In this document: piece after piece, positions 1 through 8,587 of the stretch | Position numbering within the stretch: the first letter of the stretch is position 1 | Layout: each line of letters opens with the position of its first letter | NCBI RefSeq assembly: GCF_030296755.1 | Contig: NZ_AP027741.1 | Location: 2,528,501 to 2,592,500, forward strand | Reading direction: 5' to 3' | DNA: 64,000 nt | From: Methylophaga marina | Lineage (GTDB): Bacteria; Pseudomonadota; Gammaproteobacteria; Nitrosococcales; Methylophagaceae | Notes under the pieces: generated by a model | The model's input: the letters and a program-made list of their open reading frames with translations, nothing else | What the model was told of the DNA's origin: nothing | The model's database searches: none | Translations under genes and position numbers: made by a program

Positions 1-2219
1 AGCCTTTGGCAGTGACACAGTGCCCTGTAGTTATGAAGATATTGAATTAGCTGATCTTGTCGTGTTGACTGGTTCTAACTTAGCCTGGTGTCATCCTGTG
101 ATTTATCAGCGGTTGAAGCAAGCGAAAGAAGATCGCCCAGAAATGAAAGTTGTGGTGATTGACCCTCGTAAAACAGCCACTTGTGATATTGCTGATTTAC
201 ATTTGCCAGTGCGGCCAGGCTCTGATGCCACATTGTTTAATGGTTTGTTGCACTATCTAAAAAAGAAGATTATCTGGATCTTGAGTTTCTTGAAGCGCAT
301 ACCGAAGGCTTTGCCTCGGCAACGTCAGTAGCAAAAGCATCCGCTGGCTCCATTCCTCAAGTGGCCGCTGTCACAGAGTTACAAGAGCAGGACATCGTTA
401 AGTTTTATCAGTTGTTTGCCTCAACCGAAAAAGTCGTGACAGTGTATTCCCAAGGGATCAATCAGTCGACGACAGGAACTGACAAATGTAACAGTATTAT
501 CAACTGTCATCTTGCCACTGGGCGTATTGGTCAGCCAGGCATGGGGCCGTTTTCGTTTACAGGTCAGCCCAATGCTATGGGCGGGCGAGAAGTGGGCGGC
601 TTAAGTAATCAGTTAGCCGCGCATATGGAAATTACTAATCCTGAACATCATGATCGAGTGGCACGCTTCTGGAAAGCAGATAATTTAGCCACAGAAAATG
701 GCGCCAAAGCCATTGATATGTTTGAGCAGATTGCCAGTGGCAAAATCAAAGCTATCTGGATTATGGCGACGAATCCCGTTGTGAGTCTGCCTGATGCCGA
801 TAAGGTCAAAGACGCATTGAAAAAATGTGAATTGGTGGTCGTGTCTGAATGTGAGGAGAATACCGATACCACAGCGTTAGCTGATATTTTGTTACCCGCC
901 GCAGCCTGGGGTGAGAAAGACGGTGTGGTAACCAATTCAGAAAGACGAATTAGCCGTCAGCGCTCATTCTTGCCCTTGCCGGGGGAAGCGAAACCTGACT
1001 GGTGGATTATTACTCAGCTCGCCAGGAAAATGGGATTTGAGACTGCTTTTCCATTTGAAAAATCGGCCGATGTGTTTAGAGAACATGCCCAACTGTCAGC
1101 CTTTGAAAATAATGGTGTACGTGACTTTAATATTGCCGGGCTAGCCGATATAAGTGATGAGGGCTACGACAATCTGATTCCCATACAGTGGCCAGTCATC
1201 AATAAAGCTGATAAAGGTACTGCCAGATTATTTAGCGATAAGCAGTTTTTTACCCCTTCAGGCAAAGCCAGAATGATCAGTGTTGAACCTAAGCTGCCTT
1301 ATCATCAGGTATCAGATGAATATCCCTTAGTTTTAAATACGGGTCGTATTCGTGATCAATGGCATACCATGACACGGACAGGTAGAGCCGTCAGATTGAA
1401 CGCCCATATTCCGGAGCCGATGGTTCAGGTTCATCCGCTGGATGCAGCGAATTTCCATCTAGTGGATGGTTCACTGGCAGAAATAAAGAGTCGTTGGGGG
1501 AGATGATAGTCCGGGTTGTGGTAACCGATGAGCAACGGCCGGGCAGTATTTTTGTCCCCATCCATTGGAGTGATCAGTACGCTTCAATGGCACGGGTTGA
1601 TGCGTTAGTTGCTGCTGTTTATGACCCTATCTCTGGTCAGCCTGAGTCGAAACATACCCCTGTCAGCATACGCGCCTATAAACCTGTTTGGCATGGCTTT
1701 ATTTTGTCGCGGCACCCCATCACGGTCAAAGATGCCAACTACTGGGTGAAAGTGCGTGGTGCTGAATTCTGGCGTTATGAGATTGCTGGTCAGCATGCAT
1801 TAGATGAGCCGGCTAAATGGGCACAACGACACTTAGGGGAAGAGGGCGAATGGCTTGATTTTATTGATGCCAAAGCGGGACGTTATCGAGCTGGACAAAT
1901 TAAACGTAACAGGCTGGAAGGCGTTGTTTTCATCGCGCCAAGTCATGATTTGCCTGCGCGTTCCTGGTTATCCCAGTTATTTAGTTTAAGCAGTCTGTCG
2001 GATGCTGACAGATACAGTTTGCTGGTCGGCCAACCCAGCCAGGGACAAAAAGATGCAGGACAAATTGTTTGCTCATGTTTTGGTGTAGGTCAGAATACCA
2101 TCAATGAAGCTATTCATTCCGGTCATGTTAATTCTGTGGATGAGATTGGTAAAAAACTGAAAGCCGGCACAAATTGTGGGTCTTGTGTGCCTGAGTTAAA
2201 ACAATTATTAGCGCGCTAA
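1..2219 (+). CDS. nasA: Assimilatory nitrate reductase catalytic subunit, 5' end outside window, two apparent frameshifts
   Basis: This is the C-terminal part of a molybdopterin-dependent assimilatory nitrate reductase, which reduces nitrate to nitrite in the cytoplasm. The reading frame is open from the left edge (codons from base 2), so the start lies outside. The protein reads continuously only across two frame changes: near 257-263 (run of six A) and near 1496-1500 (run of five G). In each case adding one base to the run restores the family sequence. A molybdopterin-dinucleotide-binding region lies around 1320-1480 (motif LNTGRIRDQWH). The C-terminus (about 2060-2215) is a BFD-like [2Fe-2S] domain with CSC and CGSC cysteines, as in Klebsiella-type NasA. 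Whether the gene is truly broken or the indels are sequencing errors cannot be settled here; I favour error because both are single-base losses in homopolymers. Confidence 0.88.
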
Positions 2220-2298
2220 TGGTGAGTACTACCTTATTTAGAATACTGTCTGTCTGCAATGAAGCAGCTGAGGTGAAGTCGTTACATGGTTGATTTTA

Positions 2299-2325
2299 AA
2301 GCCAGTTATTTATCAATAGTGGCTT
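2299..2325 (+). promoter_or_regulatory. Leader hairpin upstream of the porin gene
   Basis: AAGCCA and TGGCTT form an inverted repeat about 20 bases upstream of the porin start, with inner TATT/AATA pairing and no T-run. It could be a 5' UTR structure affecting translation or stability. No promoter with good consensus was recognised between 2220 and 2345, so the porin may be co-transcribed with nasA. Confidence 0.3.
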
Positions 2326-2345
2326 AATTTGCAGAGGAAAAAAGA

Positions 2346-3599
2346 ATGCCAAAACTAAAAAAGCTAAGCGTGATGTCGTTACTGAGTACAGGACTGGCGA
2401 GTATCGCTTTGCTACCTGCTACAGTCGTGGCAAATGACAGCTTTTACGAAGCTTTAACGGGGGGCAAGGTCAGTTTTTCAGCCCGCTTACGGTATGAGTC
2501 GGTTGATCAGGATAATAGTTTAAAAGATACCGATGCTGTCACCTTACGTACAACTTTAGGTTACAAGACAGGTGATTTCCATGGCTTTGGTGCCTTTCTT
2601 GAACTCGAAGATGTGTCGGATTTGGCAGGCAATTATGAAGAGTACCCACAAACAGCAGTTAAAAAGTACTCAGTTATAGCCGATCCGAATGGCACAGAAG
2701 TCAACCAGGCTTATCTGAGTTATAACGGTTTTAATACAGAGGTGAAGTTAGGTAGACAAGAGCTGACCTATCGCGATGCACCATTTCATCGTTTTATCGG
2801 TAATGTGCTTTGGCGTCAAAATCATCAATCCTTTGATGCTGTGAGTCTAAGCAATACATCTATTCAAGATTTTAAATTAAGTTATGCCTATATCAACAAG
2901 GTGAATACGATCTTTGGCGATGATTTGACGGCTGGTTTGATAGATGATGGGGTGATTGATATGGATAGTCACCTGTTTAATGTGCAATATTCAGGCTTAT
3001 CCATTGGCAAATTAGAAGCCTACAGTTATTTGCTGGATTATGAAGATGCGGCTAAAGATAACGCCAACGCAACAGCAACTTATGGTGTGAGATTATCCGG
3101 TGCTAAACCAGTTAATGAAGATTTTGCAGCTATTTATACAGCGGAGTATGCAACACAACATGACTATGCCGATGGCAAAATGGACCCTCAGGATTACTAC
3201 TTATTCGAACTCGGTGGTAAATATCAAGGTTGGTTAGCAAAGCTATCTTATGAAGTGCAAGAGGGTGATGGCACCTATAGTTTTAAAACACCTTTAGGGA
3301 CGAACCATGCTTTTCAAGGCTGGGCTGATGTCTTTTTAACCACGCCAAACGCAGGTCTTATTGATACTTATTTCACCGTCGTGGGTAATGTGGCAGGTGC
3401 AAAACTGATTGCGGTGTACCATGATTTTGAAACGTATAAAGGCAGCCTTGATGCGGGTAATGAGTTTGATGTGATGTTGCAAAAAACCTTTATGGAACAT
3501 TACACGCTAGGTATCTCTTATGCCGACTACAATGCCGACAAAGAATTCGGTGGGATGGATACGGATAAATTCTGGTTATACGGACAGCTAAAGTTCTAA
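2346..3599 (+). CDS. Outer-membrane beta-barrel porin, alginate-export-like family
   Basis: This 417-residue protein has a clear Sec signal peptide (basic MPKLKK start, hydrophobic core, probable cleavage after VVA at residue 29). It has long alternating beta-strand patterns and a terminal phenylalanine (YGQLKF), the usual signal for Bam-mediated insertion. Motifs such as KLGRQELTYRD and LRYESVDQD resemble the alginate-export/OprD-like porins found in many proteobacteria. A strong ribosome site (GAGG near 2334-2337) precedes the ATG, and a terminator follows at once. Its place between nasA and the nitrate-sensor operon suggests anion (nitrate/nitrite) passage across the outer membrane, but that substrate is an inference from context. 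General porin function is more secure than the substrate. Confidence 0.75.
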   Translation: MPKLKKLSVMSLLSTGLASIALLPATVVANDSFYEALTGGKVSFSARLRYESVDQDNSLKDTDAVTLRTTLGYKTGDFHGFGAFLELEDVSDLAGNYEEYPQTAVKKYSVIADPNGTEVNQAYLSYNGFNTEVKLGRQELTYRDAPFHRFIGNVLWRQNHQSFDAVSLSNTSIQDFKLSYAYINKVNTIFGDDLTAGLIDDGVIDMDSHLFNVQYSGLSIGKLEAYSYLLDYEDAAKDNANATATYGVRLSGAKPVNEDFAAIYTAEYATQHDYADGKMDPQDYYLFELGGKYQGWLAKLSYEVQEGDGTYSFKTPLGTNHAFQGWADVFLTTPNAGLIDTYFTVVGNVAGAKLIAVYHDFETYKGSLDAGNEFDVMLQKTFMEHYTLGISYADYNADKEFGGMDTDKFWLYGQLKF

Positions 3600-3615
3600 A
3601 AAATACTCCTCATTG

Positions 3616-3640
3616 AGCCGGGCACTGCCCGGCTTTTTTT
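3616..3640 (+). terminator. Rho-independent terminator after the porin gene
   Basis: AGCCGGGC and GCCCGGCT form a perfect 8-bp stem with a 3-base loop, followed by seven T. It lies 17 bases after the porin stop and closes the nasA/porin transcription unit. Confidence 0.9.
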
Positions 3641-3653
3641 GCCTGTTTAATCT

Positions 3654-3668
3654 GCACCAGAATTGTTC
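3654..3668 (+). promoter_or_regulatory. NtrC-like enhancer site
   Basis: GCAC-N7-GTTC matches the dyad core GCAC-N7-GTGC of NtrC sites with one mismatch. It lies about 100 bases upstream of the sigma-54 promoter at 3753, a normal enhancer distance. A single site with a mismatch is weak by itself; the nearby sigma-54 promoter makes it plausible. Confidence 0.4.
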
Positions 3669-3752
3669 ATCAGTCCTATCAATAACACCATTTTGAAGCA
3701 GTTTATGTACCACTTAAATTTCTAAGTGTCTGTATTTGAATAAGTATTTTTT

Positions 3753-3768
3753 TGGCACACCTTATGCA
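3753..3768 (+). promoter_or_regulatory. Sigma-54 (RpoN) promoter for the nitrate-sensor operon
   Basis: TGGCAC-N5-ATGCA has the invariant GG (3754-3755) and GC (3766-3767) separated by exactly 10 bases, close to the consensus TGGCAC-N5-TTGCA. Transcription would start near 3779, about 27 bases before the small ORF at 3806. This implies nitrogen-limitation control of the downstream NIT/ANTAR genes. Confidence 0.75.
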
Positions 3769-3805
3769 GTTTATTACCTGAGTCCACTAATGCAAGGAGC
3801 ATGTC

Positions 3806-3919
3806 ATGGGATATTTTGTTGACTTAATGATGGTAGTGAAAGAAGTAGTGAAGTTGATTTTTATGGTAATGATTTCGCCTTTAGGGATTATGGCAGGCTA
3901 TCTCGCAACCTGGGAATGA
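3806..3919 (+). CDS. Small single-span membrane peptide (37 aa)
   Basis: A 37-codon ORF begins MGYFVDLMMVV and ends GYLATWE. It is preceded by an excellent ribosome site (AAGGAGC, 3794-3800, five bases before the ATG). The middle is strongly hydrophobic and could form one transmembrane helix. It is the first gene after the sigma-54 promoter and ends 33 bases before the NIT-domain gene. A competing ATG at 3801 yields only eight codons. I do not recognise the family. It may be a membrane partner of the NIT sensor or a leader ORF affecting translation of the next gene; both are inferences. Confidence 0.6.
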   Translation: MGYFVDLMMVVKEVVKLIFMVMISPLGIMAGYLATWE

Positions 3920-3952
3920 CACCGTTCTAGCTAATTTCACTGGAGAACAAAG

Positions 3953-4816
3953 ATGTATCCATTGATCATCGGTGGCGTAGTTGTCACTGGCATGCTTTTT
4001 ATCGTTTATAAACTGCTGTCTGAGCGTTATCAGCTCAGACAGCGAGTTAAACGAGGCATATTACTAACCAACCATTTACGGTTGGTGGTTGAACATTGCC
4101 AAAAACATCGTGGCACAAGCAATGCGGTAGTCAGTGGGAATGAGAAATTATTGCCACAAATGATTCAGTTACAGAATGATATCGACAATCTGATTGGTAG
4201 TGATATGAGTCAATCACTATCAGATTTTCCTCAATGGCAATCTTTCATAGAGCATTGGCCAAGGCTTAAACAGCACGCTTTGGCTAGGGATCTGACGCCA
4301 CAGAATATTGTCAGACAGCATAGTCTGATGATCGATGGTCAGCTCATGCTGCTGGATGAGGTCATGAGAGCATACGATTTACATCGATTGATGCTCGACT
4401 CATGTACACGGGTTTCCGAAATTTGTATTGATACTTTACGAGTTGCAGAGACTCTCGGCTACACAAGAGCAATCGGATCAGGTGTTTGTGCTCGAGGTAC
4501 GTGCTTGGCCGCTGACCGAATCTTGCTTGAGTTTTTACGTATTTCAGTCAAAACCACATCTGAACGATTACTGTCTGAAGTTAAATTAATAAACAACACT
4601 GATCTGACTTCTTCCTTGGAAACATCCTCTACCGCCATTCGCCAGCAAATAGATGCTTTGCTGGAAATGGTTGATAAACGCGTGCTTCAGCGAGGTCAGT
4701 TGAAGCTTGATAGTCATGAATATTTTACTCTCTCTACGCGGGCAATTGATGAAGTGCTGAAGATTTTCAGCATCATTATTCAATATGCCTCCAAACAACA
4801 CACCAGAATGATATGA
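3953..4816 (+). CDS. Membrane-anchored NIT-domain nitrate/nitrite sensor protein
   Basis: This 287-residue protein has one N-terminal transmembrane helix (residues about 3-21). A long helical region follows that resembles the NIT (nitrate- and nitrite-sensing) domain, including the QKHRGTSN segment matching the family's Q-x-x-RG signature. In Klebsiella NasR the NIT domain is fused to an ANTAR RNA-binding domain and controls antitermination; here the two functions are on adjacent genes. The stop overlaps the next start as ATGA (4813-4816), so the two are translationally coupled. Likely role: sense nitrate/nitrite and control the ANTAR partner. A helical pair of cysteines (CARGTC, residues about 180-185) is conspicuous. 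The function follows from family and context; no ligand residues were tested. Confidence 0.72.
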   Translation: MYPLIIGGVVVTGMLFIVYKLLSERYQLRQRVKRGILLTNHLRLVVEHCQKHRGTSNAVVSGNEKLLPQMIQLQNDIDNLIGSDMSQSLSDFPQWQSFIEHWPRLKQHALARDLTPQNIVRQHSLMIDGQLMLLDEVMRAYDLHRLMLDSCTRVSEICIDTLRVAETLGYTRAIGSGVCARGTCLAADRILLEFLRISVKTTSERLLSEVKLINNTDLTSSLETSSTAIRQQIDALLEMVDKRVLQRGQLKLDSHEYFTLSTRAIDEVLKIFSIIIQYASKQHTRMI

Positions 4817-5436
4817 GCAATGCTGCTATGAATACAGTCACGAAAACGATTAACACGGTAGTTATCAGTGAATTTACGGAATTTATGAATACACTGCAAA
4901 GAGTCTTTGAAAACACTGATTATAAAGTGATTTTCGAAGCCACCAATTTGCAACAGTTACTTAACCTGAAGTGGACTATCGAGCCCGATTTGATTATTGC
5001 CATTATGAATACCAGCGATAGTCAGCTTCTGAGTAAATTTAAGATCATTAATGAACGCTTTCCATTGCCCATCGTGATATTTACATACGATGACCGTGAT
5101 GAAGCGATTGAAGAAGCCATTGAGGCTGGGGTGAGTGCTTATATAGTTGATGGTTTTCATGAAAATCGTATCCATGCCATCTTGCGAACGGCAATGGCTC
5201 GGTTTAAACAAGTACAAAGTATGCAGAAACAGCTGAAAGATTTAAAAACGTCTTTGGCTGATAGGAAAATTATTGATAGAGCAAAAGGCCTCATTATGGA
5301 GCAACGTAAATGCACCGAGAACGAAGCCTATAGTCTGATGCGAACTTCAGCCATGAACCAGAATATGAGATTAGGCCAATTAGCTCAGAATATTTTAGCG
5401 GCGGCTAACTTACTTGAGCCACAAAAAAATGCATAA
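4813..5436 (+). CDS. NasT-like ANTAR antitermination regulator with degenerate receiver domain
   Basis: This 207-residue protein has a receiver-like N-terminal half (about 1-130), a short coiled coil (about 130-150) and a C-terminal ANTAR RNA-binding domain (about 150-200, with the typical DRAKGLIMEQ helix start and the EAYSLMR segment). ANTAR proteins bind paired hexaloop hairpins in leader RNA and prevent termination, classically of nitrate assimilation operons. The receiver lacks the expected phospho-acceptor Asp (Ile64 at that place, after PDLIIA), the acidic pair and the conserved Lys. Control by phosphorylation is therefore unlikely; control by the coupled NIT protein is the natural alternative. 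Its RNA target would be expected upstream of nasA or nirB, beyond the left edge. Confidence 0.82.
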   Translation: MSNAAMNTVTKTINTVVISEFTEFMNTLQRVFENTDYKVIFEATNLQQLLNLKWTIEPDLIIAIMNTSDSQLLSKFKIINERFPLPIVIFTYDDRDEAIEEAIEAGVSAYIVDGFHENRIHAILRTAMARFKQVQSMQKQLKDLKTSLADRKIIDRAKGLIMEQRKCTENEAYSLMRTSAMNQNMRLGQLAQNILAAANLLEPQKNA

Positions 5437-5463
5437 GTTCTGATGAAATAGTAATAGAACGTC

Positions 5464-5499
5464 ACAGCCACTTCAGTGATGAAGTGGCTGTTTTGTTTT
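5464..5499 (+). terminator. Rho-independent terminator after the ANTAR gene
   Basis: ACAGCCACTTCA and TGAAGTGGCTGT form a 12-bp stem with a GTGA loop followed by a T-rich tail (TTTTGTTTT). It ends the small ORF-NIT-ANTAR operon 28 bases after its last stop. Confidence 0.88.
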
Positions 5500-5654
5500 A
5501 TGGTTATTTTGTTAGCGGATGTCGGTCGTTATTCTATTTTGGTTTTTGATTGGCTTCATGAGGGTATGAGGAAGGGTGAGGATGGCCAATTAATGGTTGA
5601 GTTTGATGATGGTAGTAATTGAAAACTATACCTATTAAGATTAAGGCTACGGTA

Positions 5655-6938
5655 ATGCTTAAACGCCATTACAGACAAACAAGAAAGGTACAAACAGGTA
5701 TGACGGAATTGTCATTCAAGGAGGATCATTATGAAGCGGCTTATGAGTCTCTCTGCCTGAGGTCAGTTTTTCAGCCAATCTTTAGCATCGCTCATCGAAA
5801 AGCTGTGGGATACGAAGGACTGGTTCGTGCCGCGGATGTCTCTGGGAACCCCGTGACACCACAAGAATTGATGAGAAAAAACACGGCATCCGATCAACAG
5901 CTGATTCTTGATAGGACCTGTCGTCTATTACATGCCTGTAATTTTTCTCAACACCCCGCCAATGATGCTTGGTTATTTTTAAATCTTAATTCCCAATGTT
6001 TAATTTCGGAACGTCCCGATATTGGATTTATGCAAACGCTGATGCGCGAGAGTGACTTACCATCAAGGCGCATTGTGATTGAAATTTTAGAAAGTGAAAT
6101 TGATAACCGCGATTACTTACGGGAGTTGATTACGCATTTTCGTCAAATGGGCTGTTTGATTGCGATTGATGATTTTGGTGCTGGCCACTCTAATTTTGAT
6201 CGTATTTGGGATTTACAGCCTGATATTGTCAAGATTGACCGTAGCTTAGTAAAAAAAGCAGGCCACTCAATGAAAGTGGAAAGGATTCTGACCGGCATTG
6301 TCTCGCTCATTCATGAGACCGGAAGTTTGGTGGTTATTGAGGGTGTTGAGACTGAAAAAGAAGCCTTGGTTGCGATTTCCAGTAACGCAGATATGGTTCA
6401 GGGGTTTTATTTTGCTAAGCCAAAGCCTGATCTCCAGCAGGAGATTGATTTCGGTCAAGCTATGGATAAGTTACTTCATCAACATCAGAATGTACGAAGC
6501 CAATATAATCGAAAGCTTCAACAACATTTCCGCACCTTTGAGTTGATATTTGAAAAAGAGCTCGACGCGTTTAAACAAGGGGCATCTTTTGAAGACTGTG
6601 GTCACGCCCTATTTGATGATGCCAGAGCTGTACGTTGTTACCTGCTTGATGAGTCTGGCTACCAGATTGGCCGAAGTCTGAACTCACCCAAATATACAGC
6701 CAAACTGGATATTCGTTTTACACCGCTACTTTCTGGTGTCAATGCTAACTGGTCACATCGACATTACCATTTCAGAGCCATACAAAATCCGAATATGACT
6801 CAGATAAGTCGTCCATACCTGTCGGTAGCCGGTTCTCATATGTGTATCACCGTTTCACAAGCAGTGGTTGTTAGTGGCAAGACATATGTTTTCTGCTGTG
6901 ATTTAGACTGGCCCGACGAAGATCAGCCCATCAGTTGA
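5655..6938 (+). CDS. EAL-domain cyclic-di-GMP phosphodiesterase with C-terminal sensory domain
   Basis: The EAL domain (residues about 25-260) keeps the main catalytic signatures: the substrate motif as EGLVR, FLNLN, EILESE, the DDFGAG metal motif, KIDRSL, EGVE and QGFYF. This suggests an active enzyme that linearises c-di-GMP. The C-terminal part (about 290-425) resembles the cache-like ligand domain found after EAL domains (NWSHRHYHFRA). The ATG at 5655 has AAGG eight bases upstream; a TTG at 5619 and an ATG at 5700 are alternatives. It lies between the nitrate-sensor operon and the nitrate transporter, so a nitrate or nitrogen signal to c-di-GMP is possible but unproven. Confidence 0.82.
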   Translation: MLKRHYRQTRKVQTGMTELSFKEDHYEAAYESLCLRSVFQPIFSIAHRKAVGYEGLVRAADVSGNPVTPQELMRKNTASDQQLILDRTCRLLHACNFSQHPANDAWLFLNLNSQCLISERPDIGFMQTLMRESDLPSRRIVIEILESEIDNRDYLRELITHFRQMGCLIAIDDFGAGHSNFDRIWDLQPDIVKIDRSLVKKAGHSMKVERILTGIVSLIHETGSLVVIEGVETEKEALVAISSNADMVQGFYFAKPKPDLQQEIDFGQAMDKLLHQHQNVRSQYNRKLQQHFRTFELIFEKELDAFKQGASFEDCGHALFDDARAVRCYLLDESGYQIGRSLNSPKYTAKLDIRFTPLLSGVNANWSHRHYHFRAIQNPNMTQISRPYLSVAGSHMCITVSQAVVVSGKTYVFCCDLDWPDEDQPIS

Positions 6939-6944
6939 GATAAC

Positions 6945-7002
6945 GCACTTATACTGTGCGCAATGCACCAAATTAGCAGCTAAATATGCATTCAGGATGC
7001 GC
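6945..7002 (+). promoter_or_regulatory. Tandem NtrC-like enhancer sites upstream of narK
   Basis: GCAC-N7-GTGC at 6945-6959 is a perfect match to the NtrC dyad core. A second dyad, GCAT-N7-GCGC at 6988-7002, matches with two changes. Their centres are 43 bases apart, about four helical turns. Both lie upstream of the sigma-54 promoter at 7044, as expected for an enhancer. Confidence 0.6.
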
Positions 7003-7043
7003 ATTTGTTTTTCTAAGTATATATAAATCAATAGGTTATGTTT

Positions 7044-7059
7044 TGGCATGATTCCCGCT
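7044..7059 (+). promoter_or_regulatory. Sigma-54 (RpoN) promoter for narK-kinase
   Basis: TGGCATG-N4-CCGCT has GG (7045-7046) and GC (7057-7058) separated by exactly 10 bases. Predicted transcription start is about 7070, which excludes the longer ATG at 7038 and supports translation from 7107. Confidence 0.65.
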
Positions 7060-7106
7060 ATTCGAACATGGACCCATTCCGGTATGTTCAAAAGAGAGCT
7101 GAATTT

Positions 7107-8573
7107 ATGTCCAATAACAAACTCAATTTATTATCTTTCAAAGATAATATTCGTACCCTTCATCTTACCTGGATAGCCTTTTTCATCAGTTTTGTGGTGT
7201 GGTTTAATCATGCACCATTGTTGATGGCTATCAAAGATACGCTTGGCCTCGATAGTCAGCAGATAAAAACGTTACTGATACTCAATGTCGCCTTGACTAT
7301 CCCTGCTCGAATAGTGGTTGGTATGCTAGTGGATAAGTACGGTCCTAAGATCATGTACTCACTACTGCTCGGCATTTCAAGCATGATTTGTTTTTTCTTT
7401 GCACTTGCAGATAGTTTTGAACAACTCGCTCTTGCCCGTTTTCTACTGGGCTTTGTCGGTGCCGGGTTTGTTATTGGCATACGCATGATTTCTGAATGGT
7501 TTCCAGCCAAGCAAGTGGGATTAGCGGAAGGTATTTATGGTGGTTGGGGTAATTTCGGTTCAGCCGCAGCGGCAATGTCACTGCCCACCATTGTATTATT
7601 ATTTGGTGGTGAGGATGGCTGGCGTTATGCCATTGGCCTGACTGGTGCCATTGCGCTTGTTTATGCTTTTATTTATTACAATACTGTGTCTGACACGCCT
7701 CAGGGATCGACATATTTCAAACCGAAAAAAACGGGTGCGATGGAAGTAACCAGTAAAGGCGATTTCTTTCTCTATATCGTTATGAATATTCCCATGTATG
7801 CGGCCTTGGCCTTATTAGCATGGAAGTTGTCACCCAGTGGGGTCAGTTTGCTCTCCAGCGAAATCACCCTCGCGATTTATGTCGGTTTAGTGGTGTTATT
7901 TTTCTATCAGGTGTATCACATTTATCAAATTAACAAAGATGTGTTTGTTAAAGAAACACCAGAAATTCACCGTTACAAATTCAAACAAGTGGCCGTGTTG
8001 GATTTAGCCTATCTGGCGACATTTGGTTCTGAATTAGCCGTTGTGTCAATGTTGCCTCTGTTTTTCAGTGAAACGTTTGATATTAGTGCTGTTCAGGCTG
8101 GTTTACTCGCCTCTGGCTTTGCTTTTATGAATCTGGTATCTAGACCTATCGGTGGTTTGTTTAGTGATCGTCTGGGTCGTAAGAAAACACTGACCATTTG
8201 TATCAGCGGTCTGGCGGTAGGCTATTTTGTGATGGGTATGATTACACCAGAGTGGTTCATTGTGTTGGCTGTATTGGCAACCATGGCATGCTCGTTCTTT
8301 GTGCAAGCGGGAGAGGGCGCTGTGTTCGCGGTAGTACCACTGGTTCAACGTCGATTGACCGGACAAGTAGCCGGTATGGCGGGTGCTTATGGTAATGTGG
8401 GCGCTGTCACGTTTCTGACCGTGCTGTCACTTGTTTCTGCACAAACCTTCTTCTTTGTGATTTGTGCGACAGCGGTTGTGACCTTGATCGCGGTGCAGTT
8501 TATGGATGAGCCTCGCGGACAAATGGCCGAGGTCTTACCAGACGGGTCGATTCAAATGATAGATGTGCATTAA
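7107..8573 (+). CDS. narK: NarK/NasA-type nitrate/nitrite MFS transporter
   Basis: This 488-residue integral membrane protein of the major facilitator superfamily has about 12 helices. Both nitrate-signature motifs are visible: GWGNFGSA in the first half and AYGNVGAV in the second. The MFS loop motif VDKYGPK is present, and the second half has the equivalent SDRLGRKK. It should carry nitrate in, or exchange nitrate for nitrite, at the inner membrane. The ATG at 7107 is chosen because the sigma-54 promoter would start transcription near 7070; an ATG at 7038 lies upstream of that start. The gene for a phosphatase-kinase fusion follows after 14 bases, so the two form an operon probably induced by nitrogen limitation. 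Confidence 0.9.
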   Translation: MSNNKLNLLSFKDNIRTLHLTWIAFFISFVVWFNHAPLLMAIKDTLGLDSQQIKTLLILNVALTIPARIVVGMLVDKYGPKIMYSLLLGISSMICFFFALADSFEQLALARFLLGFVGAGFVIGIRMISEWFPAKQVGLAEGIYGGWGNFGSAAAAMSLPTIVLLFGGEDGWRYAIGLTGAIALVYAFIYYNTVSDTPQGSTYFKPKKTGAMEVTSKGDFFLYIVMNIPMYAALALLAWKLSPSGVSLLSSEITLAIYVGLVVLFFYQVYHIYQINKDVFVKETPEIHRYKFKQVAVLDLAYLATFGSELAVVSMLPLFFSETFDISAVQAGLLASGFAFMNLVSRPIGGLFSDRLGRKKTLTICISGLAVGYFVMGMITPEWFIVLAVLATMACSFFVQAGEGAVFAVVPLVQRRLTGQVAGMAGAYGNVGAVTFLTVLSLVSAQTFFFVICATAVVTLIAVQFMDEPRGQMAEVLPDGSIQMIDVH

Positions 8574-8587
8574 TCGTCAGGACGGAT

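Noticed and set aside
5530..5560. GG-N10-GC sequence upstream of the EAL gene as a sigma-54 promoter
   Set aside because: Only the invariant dinucleotides match; the flanking CAC and TTG positions do not, and no NtrC-like site was seen nearby.
7038..7106. Longer start for the nitrate transporter at 7038
   Set aside because: The sigma-54 promoter predicts a transcript start near 7070, inside this extension; the extension is not hydrophobic or family-like and the ATG at 7107 has a ribosome site.
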